Assembly: GCF_014831675.1 (NCBI RefSeq)
Contig: NZ_VJXY01000008.1
Span: 142,059 to 206,058, forward strand
Direction: 5' to 3'
DNA from: Komarekiella delphini-convector SJRDD-AB1
GTDB taxonomy: Bacteria; Cyanobacteriota; Cyanobacteriia; Cyanobacteriales; Nostocaceae
DNA: 64,000 nucleotides
In this document: in pieces, positions 8,795 to 17,930 of the stretch
How the letters are laid out: each line of letters opens with the position of its first letter
How positions within the stretch are numbered: the stretch's first letter is position 1
Position numbers and translations under genes: made by a program
The notes under the pieces: generated by a model
What the model was told of the DNA's origin: nothing
The model's database searches: none
The model's input: only the letters and a program-made list of their open reading frames with translations

Positions 8795-9670
8795 GTGCAA
8801 GGTTTTCTCAACTTAAACAAACCATTTGACTGGACTTCCCACGACTGTGTAGCGCGGGTGCGGAAACTGCTACGCCTCAAACGTGTGGGACACGCAGGAA
8901 CATTAGATCCAGCAGCTACCGGGGTATTACCGATCGCACTTGGTAAAGCCACAAGATTATTACAGTATTTATCAGAAAATAAAGCTTACAAAGCCACTAT
9001 TAGGTTGGGAGTGCGTACCACAACCGATGATTTACAAGGCGAAATCATCACTTCTCAACCTTGTACTGGATTGAGCTTCGCAGACATAAAAACTGCACTT
9101 TCACAATTTGAAGGTAAGATTGAGCAAATTCCACCAAGTTACAGTGCAATTCAGGTAGATGGGAAACGTCTCTATGATTTGGCACGCAGAGGTGAAACTA
9201 TAGAAGTTCCAGCGCGGATAGTTGAAGTTTTTCAGATAGAAATTTTGGATTGGCGAGAAGGAGATTTTCCCGAATTGGATGTAGAGATTGCTTGTGGTGC
9301 TGGTACATATATTAGAGCGATCGCTCGTGATTTAGGCGCAGTTTTAACAACAGGTGGAACCCTCGCCGCTTTGACACGTAACCAAAGCAGTGGCTTCAAT
9401 TTAGCAGATAGTCTTAGCTTGACTGACTTAGAAGCACAACTACAAGCTGGAACATTTCAACCTACTGTTGCTGATGCAGCGTTGCAACATTTGCCATTTG
9501 TGAATTTATCAGCAATATCTGCCCAAAAATGGTGTCAGGGGCAGCAAATCCCCATAACTCATCAGCTTTCCGGGATAGTGCGAGTTTACGAAGAAACTCG
9601 CTTTTTGGGTATTGGGCAATTACAAGGCGAAACATTGATTCCCCAAATGGTGTTTGAACCAATTTCGTAA
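8795..9670 (+). CDS. truB: tRNA pseudouridine(55) synthase TruB
   Basis: Makes pseudouridine 55 in the T-loop of tRNAs. The protein begins [10 protein letters not shown], matches the family from the first residue, and has the catalytic Asp38 in [15 protein letters not shown]. Further family blocks are [32 protein letters not shown] and [17 protein letters not shown]-terminal region of about 70 residues resembles the usual TruB tail. Length 291 is normal. The start codon is GTG at 8795; no strong ribosome site is seen before it, but homology fixes the start. It sits alone, 85 bases after the MITE. Confidence 0.95.
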   Translation: MQGFLNLNKPFDWTSHDCVARVRKLLRLKRVGHAGTLDPAATGVLPIALGKATRLLQYLSENKAYKATIRLGVRTTTDDLQGEIITSQPCTGLSFADIKTALSQFEGKIEQIPPSYSAIQVDGKRLYDLARRGETIEVPARIVEVFQIEILDWREGDFPELDVEIACGAGTYIRAIARDLGAVLTTGGTLAALTRNQSSGFNLADSLSLTDLEAQLQAGTFQPTVADAALQHLPFVNLSAISAQKWCQGQQIPITHQLSGIVRVYEETRFLGIGQLQGETLIPQMVFEPIS

Positions 9671-9811
9671 CCACAGCTTTAGAGAATTAATCAAAAGTAA
9701 TTAGAAATCTAGAAAATCCAGTGTTTTCAACCTTTGATTTGCAAGAATAGCCTGACTACCCTTAACTCAAGACTATGTATTTTTGCAGAGCAAGGCAGTG
9801 TTGTACGTAAG

Positions 9812-11479
9812 ATGAAGGCAAAATTAAACCTCAATGAAATCAACATAAACTACTGGTTAAGATGCTTTCTTCCTAAACTGGCATTAGGGCCATCTCAAGT
9901 TGTCGCTGCAACAGTACTTTTGACTCTATTATTATTTGTTCCTCAAGCTTGGATTGCTTGGCAAGCTTCGCGAAAATTCAACAGCATCATCAAGAATGAA
10001 TTGCGGCTCCAAAACCTGAGTGATAAAATTACCTATTTTGACGAAGTATTAACTATGTCAGCACGGATGAATGCTGCTACAGGTGATTCCGGTTGGGAGC
10101 AACGGTATCGTCTTTTTGAACCCCAGTTAGATGCAGCCATCAAGGAATCTATTAAACTAGCTCCTCAGGCTTATACAAGTGAAGATGCGAAAAATACTGA
10201 TGCTGCCAATCAGCGCTTGGTGACAATGGAGTATCAATCCTTTGATTTAGTCAGAAGTGGTGAAAAGGAAGCAGCACAAGCACTGTTGTCTAGTCGCGAG
10301 TATGAAACAGAGAAACAAAAATATGCTGCGGGTGTTACCAGCAGAAATCGCTCTATCTCGCTACAACTTCAACACAAGGTTGCTGATTATCATAAACAGC
10401 TTTTGTGGTCAACTTTCGCCTCTGTTGTAAGTTTAGTCATGCTAATCCCCGCATGGCTTTCGGTGCTGCACTTGCTACAAAGCTACTTGAGAGCAAGAAA
10501 AATTGCTCAAGCTGCCTTAGAAAAAACCAATCAGGAATTGGAAACCATAGTTGAGAAGCGAACACAGGAATTAAGCAAGAAAAATATGCAGTTGCAACAA
10601 ACTCTGCAAGAACTGCAAAAAACTCAGGTACAACTGATTCAAACAGAAAAAATGTCCTCATTAGGTCAAATGATAGCTGGTATTGCCCATGAAATGAACA
10701 ACCCAGTTAGCTTTGTGTATGGAAACCTTGTTCATACTCAAAAATATACCTATGACTTACTAAAACTGGTAGAACTTTATCAGCAGAACTATCCGAATCC
10801 CCCTCAATCAATCCAAGCTGAAATCGAAGCTACGGATTTGGATTTCTTGAGTCAAGATTTCGCTCAACTGCTCAAATCTATGAGCATAGGAATGCAGAGG
10901 ATTCAGGAAATCGTGCAGTCTCTTCGCACCTTTTCTCGCTTAGATGAGGCAGAAGTCAAGAAAGTTGATATCCATCAAGGCATTGATAGTACATTGATGA
11001 TTTTGCAGCACCGCTTGAGAGCAACACATGAGCATCCAGAAATATCTGTAATTAAAGAATATGGTTTGCTGCCACCAGTGGAGTGTTACCCTGGGCAACT
11101 CAATCAAGTTTTTATGAATATTCTTAGCAATGCGATCGATGCTTTAGGCGATCGCTACTTGCAGCCCACACCTGATACAATCAACAGCAACCCCAGCTTT
11201 ATCCGCATTTATACTGTGGTTATTGCTGAGTCATGGGTAGAAATTCACATTATCGACAATGGTTCTGGTATTCCTGATAAGATTCTTTCCAAGCTATTTG
11301 ACCCTTTTTTTACCACTAAACCTGTAGGTAAAGGTAAAGGACTTGGACTATCGATTAGTTACCAGATTGTAGTAAACAAACATGCTGGGAGGCTATATTG
11401 TAACTCGACACTTGGACAAGGCACAGAGTTTGTGATTGAGATTCCAATAGCTCAACTACAAGCTGCACACAAAATATAG
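9812..11479 (+). CDS. Membrane-bound sensor histidine kinase
   Basis: Sensor kinase with a probable extracytoplasmic sensor. I prefer the ATG at 9812; an in-frame TTG at 9734 would add 26 residues. Counting from 9812, a transmembrane segment lies at about 27-46, a helical sensor region (about 50-200, 4HB-MCP-like) follows, and a second transmembrane segment lies at about 207-227. A coiled coil with repeated Gln/Leu/Lys ([15 protein letters not shown]) leads to HisKA with His293 ([12 protein letters not shown]). HATPase_c has [17 protein letters not shown] and [12 protein letters not shown]. The catalytic half closely resembles that of the H-NOX-linked kinase at 42369-43814, so the two belong to one paralogous group. 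No response regulator gene is adjacent. Confidence 0.85.
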   Translation: MKAKLNLNEININYWLRCFLPKLALGPSQVVAATVLLTLLLFVPQAWIAWQASRKFNSIIKNELRLQNLSDKITYFDEVLTMSARMNAATGDSGWEQRYRLFEPQLDAAIKESIKLAPQAYTSEDAKNTDAANQRLVTMEYQSFDLVRSGEKEAAQALLSSREYETEKQKYAAGVTSRNRSISLQLQHKVADYHKQLLWSTFASVVSLVMLIPAWLSVLHLLQSYLRARKIAQAALEKTNQELETIVEKRTQELSKKNMQLQQTLQELQKTQVQLIQTEKMSSLGQMIAGIAHEMNNPVSFVYGNLVHTQKYTYDLLKLVELYQQNYPNPPQSIQAEIEATDLDFLSQDFAQLLKSMSIGMQRIQEIVQSLRTFSRLDEAEVKKVDIHQGIDSTLMILQHRLRATHEHPEISVIKEYGLLPPVECYPGQLNQVFMNILSNAIDALGDRYLQPTPDTINSNPSFIRIYTVVIAESWVEIHIIDNGSGIPDKILSKLFDPFFTTKPVGKGKGLGLSISYQIVVNKHAGRLYCNSTLGQGTEFVIEIPIAQLQAAHKI

Positions 11480-11599
11480 ACAATCACGATCAAAATCATC
11501 TCAGGAAGTTATCAAAGCTACTAAGTGTCAAACTCCAAAAACTTCCAAGCTCAATGCAGATATTTTAGATAACTTCAATCAGTATTAAGGGTAGTTGTT

Positions 11600-12304
11600 A
11601 TGCCGACGATTCATTTGGTGGATGGTGAGAAGGGTGGTGTAGGGAAGTCTCTGCTAACCAGGACAATGATTCAGTATTGTCTGGATAAGAGAATACCGTT
11701 TGTACCTGTAGAAACTGATAGGTCTAATCCTGATGTAGCTGGTGTCTATAAGGAAATATGTCAGTATGCCGTATTTACTGAAGATGAACGGCTGGCTGAT
11801 AAAGCAGATAGAATCTTTGAAATAGCGATGTCTAAGCCAGTGATTGTGAATTTAGCAGCTCAATCACATAGAGCAGTAAAAGGCTGGATTGAGAGAAATC
11901 ACTTAATTGAATTGGGGAATTCTGAGGGAGTGAGGTTTTGCAAGTGGTTTGTGTCTACAGGAGGATATGACAGCCTGAATCTGTTTATACAGTCAGTGAA
12001 TACCTACGGCGACAATATCCCTCATGTTTTGGTCAGAAATTTAGGGCTGTGCGACGATTGGGAGCATGTTGACTCTGATACTACCATTCAAAATTTAGTG
12101 AGTAAATATAAAATTCAGGTTGTAGATTTCCCGAAGCTGTCATACAAAGAAAGAAATATAATTGACCAAAATCGCCTGACCTTTGCTCAAGCACGCGAGT
12201 ATAAAGAATTTGGGGTTCTTGGTAAACAGCGAGTTGTGAATTATCTCAAACTTGCTTATGTTACTTTTGAGACAGTAGGTATTTGGTATGAAGAGGTTAA
12301 ATAA
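11600..12304 (+). CDS. Orphan ParA/TraL-like P-loop ATPase
   Basis: Small ATPase with a deviant Walker A motif GEKGGVGKSLLTR at residues 9-21, as in the MinD/ParA/CobQ superfamily. Its start (MPTIHLVDGEKGGVGKS) and 234-residue length resemble TraL or mobilisation-type ATPases carried by conjugative plasmids. There is no ParB-like partner, parS-like repeat or relaxase gene nearby. The flanks are a kinase gene and a small unknown gene on the opposite strand. It could be a remnant of an integrated mobile element or a cargo-positioning ATPase. The start is supported by the ATG following GGGTAGTTGTT. Confidence 0.7.
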   Translation: MPTIHLVDGEKGGVGKSLLTRTMIQYCLDKRIPFVPVETDRSNPDVAGVYKEICQYAVFTEDERLADKADRIFEIAMSKPVIVNLAAQSHRAVKGWIERNHLIELGNSEGVRFCKWFVSTGGYDSLNLFIQSVNTYGDNIPHVLVRNLGLCDDWEHVDSDTTIQNLVSKYKIQVVDFPKLSYKERNIIDQNRLTFAQAREYKEFGVLGKQRVVNYLKLAYVTFETVGIWYEEVK

Positions 12305-12323
12305 TAAAACACTGGAGTTAATT

Positions 12324-12647
12324 TTATTCCCAAGTTGAAATATCTCGTAGCACATCAGGAATTTCTCCTTGAGATAGAGGAAACTCCAGCAATGTTTCTT
12401 TGTAACCCAAATATCCAGATTCAGCAAACGATAAAAGCATTCGCGAAAGAGCTAGCCAAATCTCCGATTCATATTCCCAATCCCGATAACGCGAAGCACG
12501 ACCAGCAATTGAGCGTAGCGCCCAGAAATAAGAATTCCTGACCACAGAACCACCTTTCTTAAATTCTGGCAAATCTTCGTGGTGGAGAAAAAGCACTTGA
12601 TTTTCAATTCTGGCTCTCATATTAGCCATTTTAATCGATTCGGGCAT
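12324..12647 (-). CDS. Small hypothetical protein
   Basis: About 107 residues from ATG 12647. An upstream TTG at 12674 lies inside a palindromic repeat and is unlikely. The sequence is mixed, with several aromatics (YFWALRSIAGRASRYRDWEYE) and a probable helical middle. I do not recognise the family. It converges on the ParA-like gene with 19 bases between stop codons and is followed upstream by the palindrome and the TonB receptor gene. Moderate support: its composition looks coding and it has a plausible ATG, but it could be a decayed gene. Confidence 0.45.
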   Translation of the reverse strand: MPESIKMANMRARIENQVLFLHHEDLPEFKKGGSVVRNSYFWALRSIAGRASRYRDWEYESEIWLALSRMLLSFAESGYLGYKETLLEFPLSQGEIPDVLRDISTWE

Positions 12648-12655
12648 AGATATAT

Positions 12656-12682
12656 TAGAGACGTTGCACTGCAACGTCTCTA
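12656..12682. repeat. GTAGAGACGTTGCA-family palindrome, copy 1
   Basis: A 27-base palindrome, TAGAGACGTTGCA and its complement, separated by one base. It abuts the stop codon of the TonB receptor gene (12683-12685). Related copies lie at 16435-16465 and 32411-32439. Confidence 0.8.
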
Positions 12683-14731
12683 CTACAAAGTCGCGTTTAA
12701 ACCCAAACGAAAAGTAAATCCAGGACTATAGATGCGATTCACTCGCTCGTATTGTTCACCTAGTAAATTTTCTAAGTAAACTGTTAGTCCCAAAGTATTA
12801 GTTATAGGGATACGACCGCTGAAATCTAAATTTAGGAAGGATGGCGCAAAATCTGTACTCCTGTCACCAGGATTCGTAAAGAAGGCTCTGCGAGCACCAC
12901 TGTTGTAAGTAACATATAAGTTAGCTTGCCATCCTGCATTTTGATAACCAATACCAGTTTGGAGTACAGAGTAAGGAATCAAACCTAACTGTAAACCTTT
13001 CTCCAATCCTGATTTTATTTGAGCATCTGTATAAGTGTAGTTGAGGAAAGTTGACCAGTTAGAAGCAATTTTAAATTGCAATGCTGCCTCTAAACCATTA
13101 GTATCTACTAGTCCAATATTCTCCCATCTTCCTGCTATAACTCCCAGGCGATCGCCTATACTACTACCAAAGTAAGTGAACTGTCCGATCAAACTATCAG
13201 AAAAATTGACATCTATTCCCGCAGTCCAAGAAGAACCATTTTCCGGTTCTAAGTCAGGGTTTGGTTCCCAACCATGAACTGTATCATAAACATATAACTG
13301 ATCTAAGCCGGGATTTCGCTGTCCCCCAGCCCAACTTCCACGCACAGCAACTTTTGGAGTTACCGCATAACGTAACCCAACACTAGGATTAAAATAATTG
13401 CCAAACTGACCATCAAAGCTTTGTCTTAGTCCTAAATCCACCAAAAAATTCTCGCTAATATTCCAAGTATTGACAGCAAATAAAGCTGTATTCAACAAAC
13501 TCCTATTTTCAGTTTCGTTATTAACAATTCGACTAGGATTCGTACTCAAAACATCGCCATTTAAGTCAGTATTTTTTAAATCTAATCCCCAGCGCAATTT
13601 ATTATTTTGGGTAAGTTTCCACTCATGATCTACTCTAGCTGTGAGTTGTTGTGTATCTAAAACCCCTGTGCGATAAAATGCCCCTGTAGGGCCATAGGTG
13701 CTAAAATAATCTTGGTTATAACCAATTGAAGTTGTCAGATTAGAGTTGTCTCCATTACCTAGTCGCGTTTTCCAAGATAAGCCAACATTCAAGCCATCGT
13801 GGTCTAATCTATCTCTTTGTAAAGGAAATCCAAAATAAATTAAGCCGCGACGACTGCTAAGTTTAGTAATATCTAAATTCAAAGAGTTTTTCTGATCTAA
13901 ATCTAGAGCAATGCTACCAAAGTAAGTACTTGTGGCTGTGTCTGCATTCGATAAAAACCCCTGAGCATCACGATTTGCTGCACCCACAGGAACGCGGTAA
14001 CGGTTATCTGAAAAGAATCTTTCAAAACTAAAGTTATATTTGACAGCACCAGATGAACCACTATAACTAACTTGTTGATTATTTAAACTCAATGAGCCGA
14101 ATTCTAAACTACCAGTTAATTGAGGTTGTTCATAGCCTTCCTTAGTAATGATATTAACAACTCCTCCAAAGGCTGATGAACCATATAAAGCGGAAGCTGT
14201 ACCGCTATATAATTCAACTCGTTCAATAGCCTCTACGGGAATACTATTTAAGTCAGTTCCACCATGATAAGTGTTGACATTATTGTTAATTGGTCTACCA
14301 TTAATCAGAAATACAGACTGATTAATTGAGGCTCCCCGGTAGTATGTACCTGTGTGAATATCTGCACCAGGGCCGACATCATTGATGGCGAAACCAGGCA
14401 TTCTTTTCAAAATATCAGCTAAGCTTGTAGCACCCTGTTTTTGAATCTCTTCTTTCTCAATTATGTAAGTTGGAGTAGACTCAGGTAGATTGTCTTTTTC
14501 GCCAATCGCTTCTATAGAAATGTCTGCATCATCGCTGGGGATTGACTCTGCTTCTGGTTGTTCGACTGGCTGATTTTCTGGAGTGACTTGTTGTTGAGTT
14601 AGTAACTCTGCATTAGTGGCGGGTCGCTCAGTTTCACTCAAACTAGGAATATCTAAAGTCTCAGCAGCGAAAGTAGGTAATGTTATCAGTATCGCTAAAG
14701 TAACTTGTAGCGAAAAAAAATACTTATTCAC
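12683..14731 (-). CDS. TonB-dependent outer membrane receptor
   Basis: Outer membrane gated channel for a siderophore, cobalamin or other metal complex. There is a signal peptide at residues 1-22 (cut after TFA). A 60-residue Pro/Glu/Gln-rich spacer follows, then the plug (about 85-205, with YIIEKEEIQKQGATSLADIL, NGRPINNN and SALYGSSAFGGVVNIITK) and a 22-strand-type barrel ending in FTFRLGLNATL. Length 682 is normal. The plug resembles the BtuB/IutA class. No AMIN domain, as found in many cyanobacterial siderophore receptors, is present. No TonB, ABC transporter or siderophore gene is near, so the ligand cannot be inferred. I found no clear cobalamin riboswitch or Fur box in the leader. Confidence 0.88.
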   Translation of the reverse strand: MNKYFFSLQVTLAILITLPTFAAETLDIPSLSETERPATNAELLTQQQVTPENQPVEQPEAESIPSDDADISIEAIGEKDNLPESTPTYIIEKEEIQKQGATSLADILKRMPGFAINDVGPGADIHTGTYYRGASINQSVFLINGRPINNNVNTYHGGTDLNSIPVEAIERVELYSGTASALYGSSAFGGVVNIITKEGYEQPQLTGSLEFGSLSLNNQQVSYSGSSGAVKYNFSFERFFSDNRYRVPVGAANRDAQGFLSNADTATSTYFGSIALDLDQKNSLNLDITKLSSRRGLIYFGFPLQRDRLDHDGLNVGLSWKTRLGNGDNSNLTTSIGYNQDYFSTYGPTGAFYRTGVLDTQQLTARVDHEWKLTQNNKLRWGLDLKNTDLNGDVLSTNPSRIVNNETENRSLLNTALFAVNTWNISENFLVDLGLRQSFDGQFGNYFNPSVGLRYAVTPKVAVRGSWAGGQRNPGLDQLYVYDTVHGWEPNPDLEPENGSSWTAGIDVNFSDSLIGQFTYFGSSIGDRLGVIAGRWENIGLVDTNGLEAALQFKIASNWSTFLNYTYTDAQIKSGLEKGLQLGLIPYSVLQTGIGYQNAGWQANLYVTYNSGARRAFFTNPGDRSTDFAPSFLNLDFSGRIPITNTLGLTVYLENLLGEQYERVNRIYSPGFTFRLGLNATL

Positions 14732-14830
14732 GTTATTATCTCACACCCGGTCAAAACAGTCACCAGGTAGTATTTTTGCTGTAATAGTAACACTGTGTCA
14801 AAAGACATGCTGTCATATTTCCACTGGCTC

Positions 14831-14863
14831 AGATTCCTGACTTCTTTGAGAAGTCGGGAATCT
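14831..14863 (+). terminator. Strong hairpin in the TonB receptor upstream region
   Basis: AGATTCCTGACTTCT and AGAAGTCGGGAATCT form a 15-bp stem (one G-T pair) with loop TTG, followed by TGTTGTTG on the + strand. There is no + strand gene just before it, so it is more likely a dispersed hairpin or part of the receptor gene's leader than the end of a transcript. Confidence 0.4.
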
Positions 14864-14947
14864 TGTTGTTGAGATATAACTCATTTATTTATGTCCAAAA
14901 AAAATAGATGTTTATATGATAACTTCACATAAACATCTGTTTGATTA

Positions 14948-15049
14948 TGACTGATAATGTAGAATTTAAGAGTCAAATTCGCTCTTTACTGAATAAAGCG
15001 ACTCGCATAATTTTGGGAGTCCACTTATTGGCAATCGTGCCCCACTAAA
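14948..15049 (+). other. Short open frame, possible gene fragment
   Basis: An ATG-started frame of 33 codons (begins MTDNVEFKSQIRSLLNKATR, ends LLAIVPH). The composition looks protein-like, but the size and abrupt end suggest the front part of a truncated gene. It lies in the 358-base space 14732-15089, just before the small gene at 15090. No family recognised. Confidence 0.2.
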
Positions 15050-15089
15050 GTTGTACAACTTTTCATAACCTGACCCAAAAATTAAGACA

Positions 15090-15335
15090 ATGGCTAAAAT
15101 AGTAATTTCCGACTTGCATCCTATTGATGCAAAGAACTTTTTGCATGACCTAACGTCAGTTAAAATGGATACTGTATTAGGTAGTAGTCTTGATAGTTCT
15201 ACAACTCTACTATTATCTACAATATTTGATGGTGTAATTAAGCTAGCATCTTATGATGGTTTGCCTAATACATCTGGCAATAAGCTTTTTGAAGTTGACT
15301 TTTCAAATTTAGCCGTCAATTTCATAGTTGTCTAA
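15090..15335 (+). CDS. Small protein with a RiPP-leader-like N-terminus
   Basis: An 81-residue product beginning MAKIVISDLHPIDAKNFLHD. From memory of the group, many short Nostoc proteins begin with a similar block (Ile/Val-Ser-Asp-Leu-x-Pro, then Phe-x-x-x-Leu) and are treated as bacteriocin-like or RiPP precursors. In those, a Gly-Gly-type site ends the leader; here the matching place reads VLGSSLDSS (about residue 30-38). The rest is rich in Ser, Thr and Leu with no Cys. No maturase, peptidase-ABC transporter or second precursor is nearby. The 30-bp palindrome after it fits an end of transcript. The coding call is moderate and the RiPP idea is an inference. Confidence 0.5.
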   Translation: MAKIVISDLHPIDAKNFLHDLTSVKMDTVLGSSLDSSTTLLLSTIFDGVIKLASYDGLPNTSGNKLFEVDFSNLAVNFIVV

Positions 15336-15393
15336 TTATTTGGCAATTATTAATCCATAATAGAAAAGCAAAAAAGATTAAATCCAGGATAAA

Positions 15394-15423
15394 AATAGGT
15401 TCTAATAATTATTAGAACCTATT
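15394..15423. terminator. Perfect 30-bp palindrome between convergent genes
   Basis: AATAGGTTCTAATAA is followed at once by its exact reverse complement. It sits between the small + strand gene ending at 15335 and the - strand TPR gene ending at 15457, so it can serve both directions. T-rich sequence follows on the + side (ATTACTTATTACT). Confidence 0.55.
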
Positions 15424-15456
15424 ACTTATTACTAGCGGCACAGATAACACAAAATG

Positions 15457-16383
15457 TTAAAAAAGAGCAATTTCAGTTGCCAATTGTATTTCTTGCCGTA
15501 GACTCTTCAGTAAATCTAAAGTTTTTTGGTAGGCGACCCTCTTTCCTTGGTGCTGAAAATACTCAGATGCCTTTTTTAAGTCAGCGATCGCTCCTTGATG
15601 ATATCCTAAGCGATAGCGAGCAATTCCCCGATTGACGTAGGCTAGAGCATTACTGGGGTTAAGTCTAATGACTTCAGAAAAATTATCTACTGCGCCAAAG
15701 TCATCTCCATTTCTACCGCAAGCACAACCCCGGTTAAAGTAAGCTCTATCATCGTTAGCATTGAGACGAATTGCCAGATTAAAGTCGAGCATAGCTGCTT
15801 GTTGGTTTTGCAACACCAAGTGCGCTAAACCTCGGTCATTGTAGATATCCGCAAGCAACAAACTGGTTATTTGGGGAATTTGAGTTAATGCTTGATTGTA
15901 ATCAACAATCGCCTCTGAGTAATTTCCCTCTCCAGCTAAGGCTACCCCTCGGTTATAGTAGGCTCGGAAATCATCAGGTTTAAGTGCGATCGCTCGATTA
16001 TAATTGGCAATAGCCGCTGGATAATCACTTTGTCTGTAGTGTGCCAGTCCCCGATTTAGATAAGCTTCAAAGTTATTGGGTGCAAAATTTATTGCTTGAG
16101 TACAATCTGCGATCGCCTGATGGTAATCTTGTAATTGAAGGTAAGCAAGACAGCGATTGCTATAAGCTACAGTAAAATCTTTTTGAAGTTCAATCGCCTG
16201 GTTGAAATTCTTTACTGCTTCTAGGTAATCACCGCGCCGCATTTTATCTACACCCAACTCAAATAAATTGCCTGCTGTAATTTGAGTGATGACCAGAGGT
16301 AATGAATGCGCGGTTGGAGTCGAAATTAGAAACAAAGCAATAATCACACTGAAAAATAATCGCCGTAAATCAGTCATAAGCAT
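15457..16383 (-). CDS. Exported TPR-repeat protein
   Basis: A 308-residue protein with a signal sequence (about 1-28, ending TAHS) and about seven tetratricopeptide repeats from residue 38 to 285. Repeat cores such as AYSNRCLAYLQLQDYHQAI, AYLNRGLAHYRQSDYPAAI and AYYNRGVALAGEGNYSEAI show the expected 34-residue spacing. Such proteins act as protein-interaction scaffolds; the partner is unknown. An ATG two codons in (16377) is an alternative start. No operon partner: the neighbour petJ is 302 bases upstream on the same strand. Confidence 0.82.
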   Translation of the reverse strand: MLMTDLRRLFFSVIIALFLISTPTAHSLPLVITQITAGNLFELGVDKMRRGDYLEAVKNFNQAIELQKDFTVAYSNRCLAYLQLQDYHQAIADCTQAINFAPNNFEAYLNRGLAHYRQSDYPAAIANYNRAIALKPDDFRAYYNRGVALAGEGNYSEAIVDYNQALTQIPQITSLLLADIYNDRGLAHLVLQNQQAAMLDFNLAIRLNANDDRAYFNRGCACGRNGDDFGAVDNFSEVIRLNPSNALAYVNRGIARYRLGYHQGAIADLKKASEYFQHQGKRVAYQKTLDLLKSLRQEIQLATEIALF

Positions 16384-16417
16384 TATATTTCAATACAATT
16401 CAGTACAGATTTCATGT

Positions 16418-16465
16418 GTGTAGAGACGTCGCATTGTAGAGACGTTGCAGTGCAACGTCTCTACA
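16418..16465. repeat. GTAGAGACGTTGCA-family palindrome, copy 2, with a half copy
   Basis: A 31-base palindrome at 16435-16465 (TGTAGAGACGTTGCA plus complement) is preceded by a degenerate half copy (GTGTAGAGACGTCGCATT, 16418-16434). It lies upstream of the TPR gene. Nothing else was recognised in the gap 16384-16685. Confidence 0.75.
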
Positions 16466-16685
16466 GAGGTTATCGGCGTGCAAATTATCTTATCTGAACC
16501 GTATTGCATCATATTTGACAATTTCGGCAGCAATAAAATTCGCGGGACAAAAAGCCCCGCAAATCGTTAATTTTTGAAGTGAATTGTTGGTTTAAGCCAC
16601 ACTCCTCTTATCATTGGTTAATTGGTTTTCACAAATAACAAATGACCTCTTAACGAAAAAATATGTAACTTAAACGCGCATTAGT

Positions 16686-17021
16686 TTACTTCCAATCCTT
16701 GTCTGCTTTTTCAAGCACATAGGCAGCTACATCTTCAATCTGATTAGGTTTTAAGCGACCTTGGAAAGCAGGCATAGCATTTTTACCTTTTGTGACTTGG
16801 GCAATAATCGCTTCAGCTGAGTACATATCATACTTCTCCAAAGCGTCCTTCTTCAGAGTTTTCTGAGCTTGAACTAGATTCTTGCCACCCGCATGGCAAG
16901 AAGCACAATTGGCACTAAAAAGTTTGGCTCCATTAACGCTGTCTGCTGCCAAAGCTGGGCTACTGAAGGCAAAGGTGAAGATTGTTATGCCTAACAGTAT
17001 TATTGAAAGAATTTTTTTCAT
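16686..17021 (-). CDS. petJ: Cytochrome c6
   Basis: Soluble c-type cytochrome of the thylakoid lumen that carries electrons from cytochrome b6f to photosystem I or cytochrome oxidase, replacing plastocyanin. The protein is 111 residues. Its signal peptide ends SPALA, giving mature [10 protein letters not shown]. Haem attachment is at Cys39 and Cys42 with axial His43 (CASCH); the axial Met is in KNAMPAFQG; the C-terminal helix is [18 protein letters not shown] choose the ATG at 17021 over an upstream in-frame start at 17114 because it gives a normal signal peptide and is preceded by AGAGAGAAC. Copper-dependent control is known for petJ in other cyanobacteria; no site was identified here. Confidence 0.95.
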   Translation of the reverse strand: MKKILSIILLGITIFTFAFSSPALAADSVNGAKLFSANCASCHAGGKNLVQAQKTLKKDALEKYDMYSAEAIIAQVTKGKNAMPAFQGRLKPNQIEDVAAYVLEKADKDWK

Positions 17022-17183
17022 TCTGTGTTCTCTCTGCAATAACGGCTTATTCGGTGTAATACCCTCCATAATTCTTATTTGAGCAGTTCTCTTCGTCAAA
17101 AGACAAGCTGTCAAACTTAGTTTTAATGATTAATAAATCATCAAGAATAAAGAATAAAATTTTGCTGTTTTTCATTTCAGCCT

Positions 17184-17678
17184 TTATCCTTTAATTGCTA
17201 ACTCAGTAAGCGCCTGTTCTGTTACACGACAAATTCGCCAATCATCTAAAATAGATGCTCCCATGCTTCGATAGAATGCTTGGGCCGATTCGTTCCAATC
17301 CAACACACTCCACTCTAACCGCCCACAATCCCGCTCCACAGCTATCTGGGCTACTTTTATCAAGAGAGCTTTCCCAATACCTTGTCTTCGATATTCTGGT
17401 AAGACAAATAAATCTTCCAAATAAATTCCTGGCTTTGTCAGAAATGTTGAATAATTGTGAAAAAATAAGGCAAAACCAGCAGCTTGACCCGCATATTCTG
17501 CTAGGATTGCCTCTACATACTTTGGCGTACTAAAAAGATGCTCCTTAAGTATTAGAGCATTTCCAGTGACAGCATGAGATAATTTTTCGTACTCTGCAAG
17601 CCCTTGAATTAATTCAAATAGTACATTGCAATCAGCGGGTTCAGCAAAACGCAAAATTAAATCGCTATCTGATGTCAT
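17184..17678 (-). CDS. GNAT family N-acetyltransferase
   Basis: Acetyl-CoA-dependent acetyltransferase of the GNAT fold, closest by eye to diamine/spermidine acetyltransferases (family blocks AEYEKLSHAV, YLEDLFVLPEYRRQGIGKALL and WNESAQAFYRSMGA). The acetyl-CoA pyrophosphate loop is RRQGIG. I take the ATG at 17678 (MTSDSDLILRFAEP). The longer frame from 17720 reads a CCATAGT-type repeat as its first 14 residues and is unlikely. The substrate is unproven. It lies alone between petJ and the sigma factor gene. Confidence 0.85.
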   Translation of the reverse strand: MTSDSDLILRFAEPADCNVLFELIQGLAEYEKLSHAVTGNALILKEHLFSTPKYVEAILAEYAGQAAGFALFFHNYSTFLTKPGIYLEDLFVLPEYRRQGIGKALLIKVAQIAVERDCGRLEWSVLDWNESAQAFYRSMGASILDDWRICRVTEQALTELAIKG

Positions 17679-17930
17679 TAGTCCATAATCCATAGTCTCT
17701 AGTCCATAGTTTATAGTCAACTGTGCAAAGTTTTTTGACTAATATCTAATGACTAAAAAAAGTATCAAGGAGGTCTAAAACACCAAGTTTTTACGGCTTG
17801 CTACAGGTCAGGATGAAGAAATATACAGATATAAGCCCCTAAATTCATTTGTAGAGCTAATTAGGTCAGGCGTTAAATCTCTCTCTATCTCAAACTAAAG
17901 GATTTAACATATAAAGTGTAAAGTGACAAT

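Noticed and set aside
14732-14947. A cobalamin riboswitch or Fur box upstream of the TonB receptor
   Set aside because: Words such as GCCAGTGG and CCTGGTGAC are present, but the conserved B12-box and core arrangement are not; no Fur-like palindrome was convincing.
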